A stretch of 64,000 bases of DNA from Bigelowiella natans CCMP2755 (Eukaryota > Cercozoa > Chlorarachniophyceae): the NCBI GenBank assembly GCA_000320545.1, contig ADNK01003482.1:1-64000 (forward strand). Direction: 5' to 3'. Within the stretch, counting starts at the first letter, position 1; each line of letters starts with the position of its first letter. Positions 63,012-64,000 of this stretch are shown piece after piece. The notes under the pieces were generated by a model. The model was not told the origin of the DNA. It was given only the letters and a program-made list of their open reading frames with translations, and ran no database searches. Both the position numbers and the translations under genes were made by a program.

Positions 63012-63994
63012 CTTTGCGAGGAGGTTGCTGCCTTCAATATTCCATATAAAGCCAGAAAAGACAGTATTTTTGGCTGGACGCCAAGGGGTATACAATTCTC
63101 CGCACCTTATAGAACATCTACAACGAAATATCTTATCTCAGGCTGGAAAGACATCTCTTCTATACAACATTCACATGTACAGACCAATGGGACATAGCAA
63201 ATTACCAGCAACTGAAGGATTTAATTATGAGGTTAGTGTTCAAACAAATTTAACCTATAATAAAATGGTTTATTTACTTATTTTGTATCAATCTCAGGTC
63301 GTAACCTTCAGTCAATATGTCTACTATCAATTTATCGATCCTTCAGGAAATTACACAATGAGGGGGCTGTATCCAATATTTTGGCGAAATATGAAGTTTG
63401 ATTTTGTTGTGTGAGTACCATTTATGCCATTGCAGTAGTGCATCGTAAGATCGTATAATGTATTTCGAATCTACAGATATGTGATTGATATGACCGAATA
63501 TCTAAAATGCCGTTCTGAGCTTGAGAGATATGAATTCCTAAGACAAGGTATTATGGCTGCTCAAACTCATAACTAGCATACAACACATGTATTCATTTTT
63601 TCAAACATTAGATCGTGAGCAGCTTTCCACAATATTAAGCGACCTGAGCCTGCACGCTGTCCAAGAGCGATACAAAAATGTAATCGTCTTCATGAACTTC
63701 AAAAATGAGGAGCACAATACGATTCGAAGCATTGCAAAGGCGTACCTCATCGACGATATTCAGCTTGAACAGCAGGGATCAAAACAGACAGATGAAGGTT
63801 CATCGAAGGCAGTAGACCGAAAACGGCCTTTCCTCCCACCTGAAAATTTTGTAGACAAACCTGAGGATGTCTTACGCTTGCTTATATCCGAAGATGTGGA
63901 TTGGGTAAAAGGTTGTGGATTCTTTACAACAGAGGATGGATTTCAAGGAAGATTCTTTCCAAATCAATTCGATGCAGCAAGTGCGACAATTTGA
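63012..63994 (+). CDS. Divergent Arf-like small GTPase, 5' end unresolved
   Basis: Exons: 63012-63087, 63142-63231, 63298-63410, 63477-63547, 63612-63994 (stop TGA at 63992-63994); phases agree. The P-loop is assembled across the first junction: KTVFLAGRQG joined to AGKTSLLYN. Arf-like order is kept: ATEGFNYEVVTF where Arf has TIGFNVETV; YQFIDPSGN where Arf has WDVGGQ (DxxG kept, Gln lost); then RNMKFDFVVYVIDMTE, resembling Arf and SR-beta. The NKxD motif is replaced (VIVFMNFKNEEHN), so guanine specificity may be lost. A C-terminal extension of about 60 residues follows (RPFLPPENFVDKPEDVLRLL). The start codon and any N-terminal helix or membrane anchor lie upstream and were not resolved. SR-beta is an alternative assignment. 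Confidence 0.7.
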
Positions 63995-64000
63995 GCTTCA

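Noticed and set aside
1-64000. Transposase, integrase or reverse transcriptase genes
   Set aside because: None of the frames on either strand showed DDE, tyrosine-recombinase or RT motifs.

Overview
This is a nuclear-type eukaryotic window. Protein-coding genes on both strands are cut into many short exons with GT..AG introns, and introns and spacers are crowded with microsatellites (poly-C, AT, GA, CA and all kinds of trinucleotide runs). I rebuilt gene models by hand from splice signals, reading-phase continuity and protein-family motifs; exon lists are in each entry. The cysteine desulfurase gene carries an N-terminal hydrophobic signal followed by a basic/Ser-rich transit-like stretch, as expected for a plastid of secondary origin. 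The stretch lacks the Phe motif typical of red-derived plastids, so a chlorarachniophyte-like alga is my best guess, but this is inference.

Layout. 281-4766 (+): 3' part of a glycerol kinase gene in 19 exons of 27-63 nt. 5730-6868 (-): UBAC2-like rhomboid/UBA protein. 7263-8512 (+): ABHD17-like hydrolase. 9254-12233 (-): a queuosine-salvage (Qng1/DUF2419) protein with a Nudix hydrolase domain inserted before its C-terminus. 12807-17018 (+): class C GPCR with a PhnD-like periplasmic-binding ectodomain. 18152-19468 (+): SURF6/Rrp14. About 20450-23030 (-): WDR59-like (GATOR2) segments plus unresolved exons. 23432-24107 (+): C2H2 zinc finger. 25143-27576 (-): plastid SufS. 28283-30715 (+): an FHA protein and a second nuclear-type protein that share a Cys-rich C-terminal module. 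32204-34422 (-): RNF141-like RING ligase. 34967-40931 (+): Ser-rich protein with a UBA domain. 42658-44259 (-): unknown. 44454-46109 (+): ABHD11-like hydrolase. 47905-49087 (+): SAM-like protein. 49784-52022 (-): G-protein alpha subunit with an aberrant C-terminus. 54233-57159 (-): N-terminal-motor kinesin. 57649-61268 (+): histidine phosphatase with a composite organelle presequence. 63012-63994 (+): divergent Arf-like GTPase.

Genes often sit in divergent pairs with short shared upstream regions (UBAC2/ABHD17, Qng1-Nudix/GPCR, SufS/FHA, RNF141/UBA protein, unknown/ABHD11). Wide spacers hold microsatellite-poor islands enriched in palindromic words (TGCA, GCATGC, CTAG). There is no operon logic. 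Functional links are only thematic: GPCR with G-alpha, ubiquitin proteins, and plastid-directed proteins.
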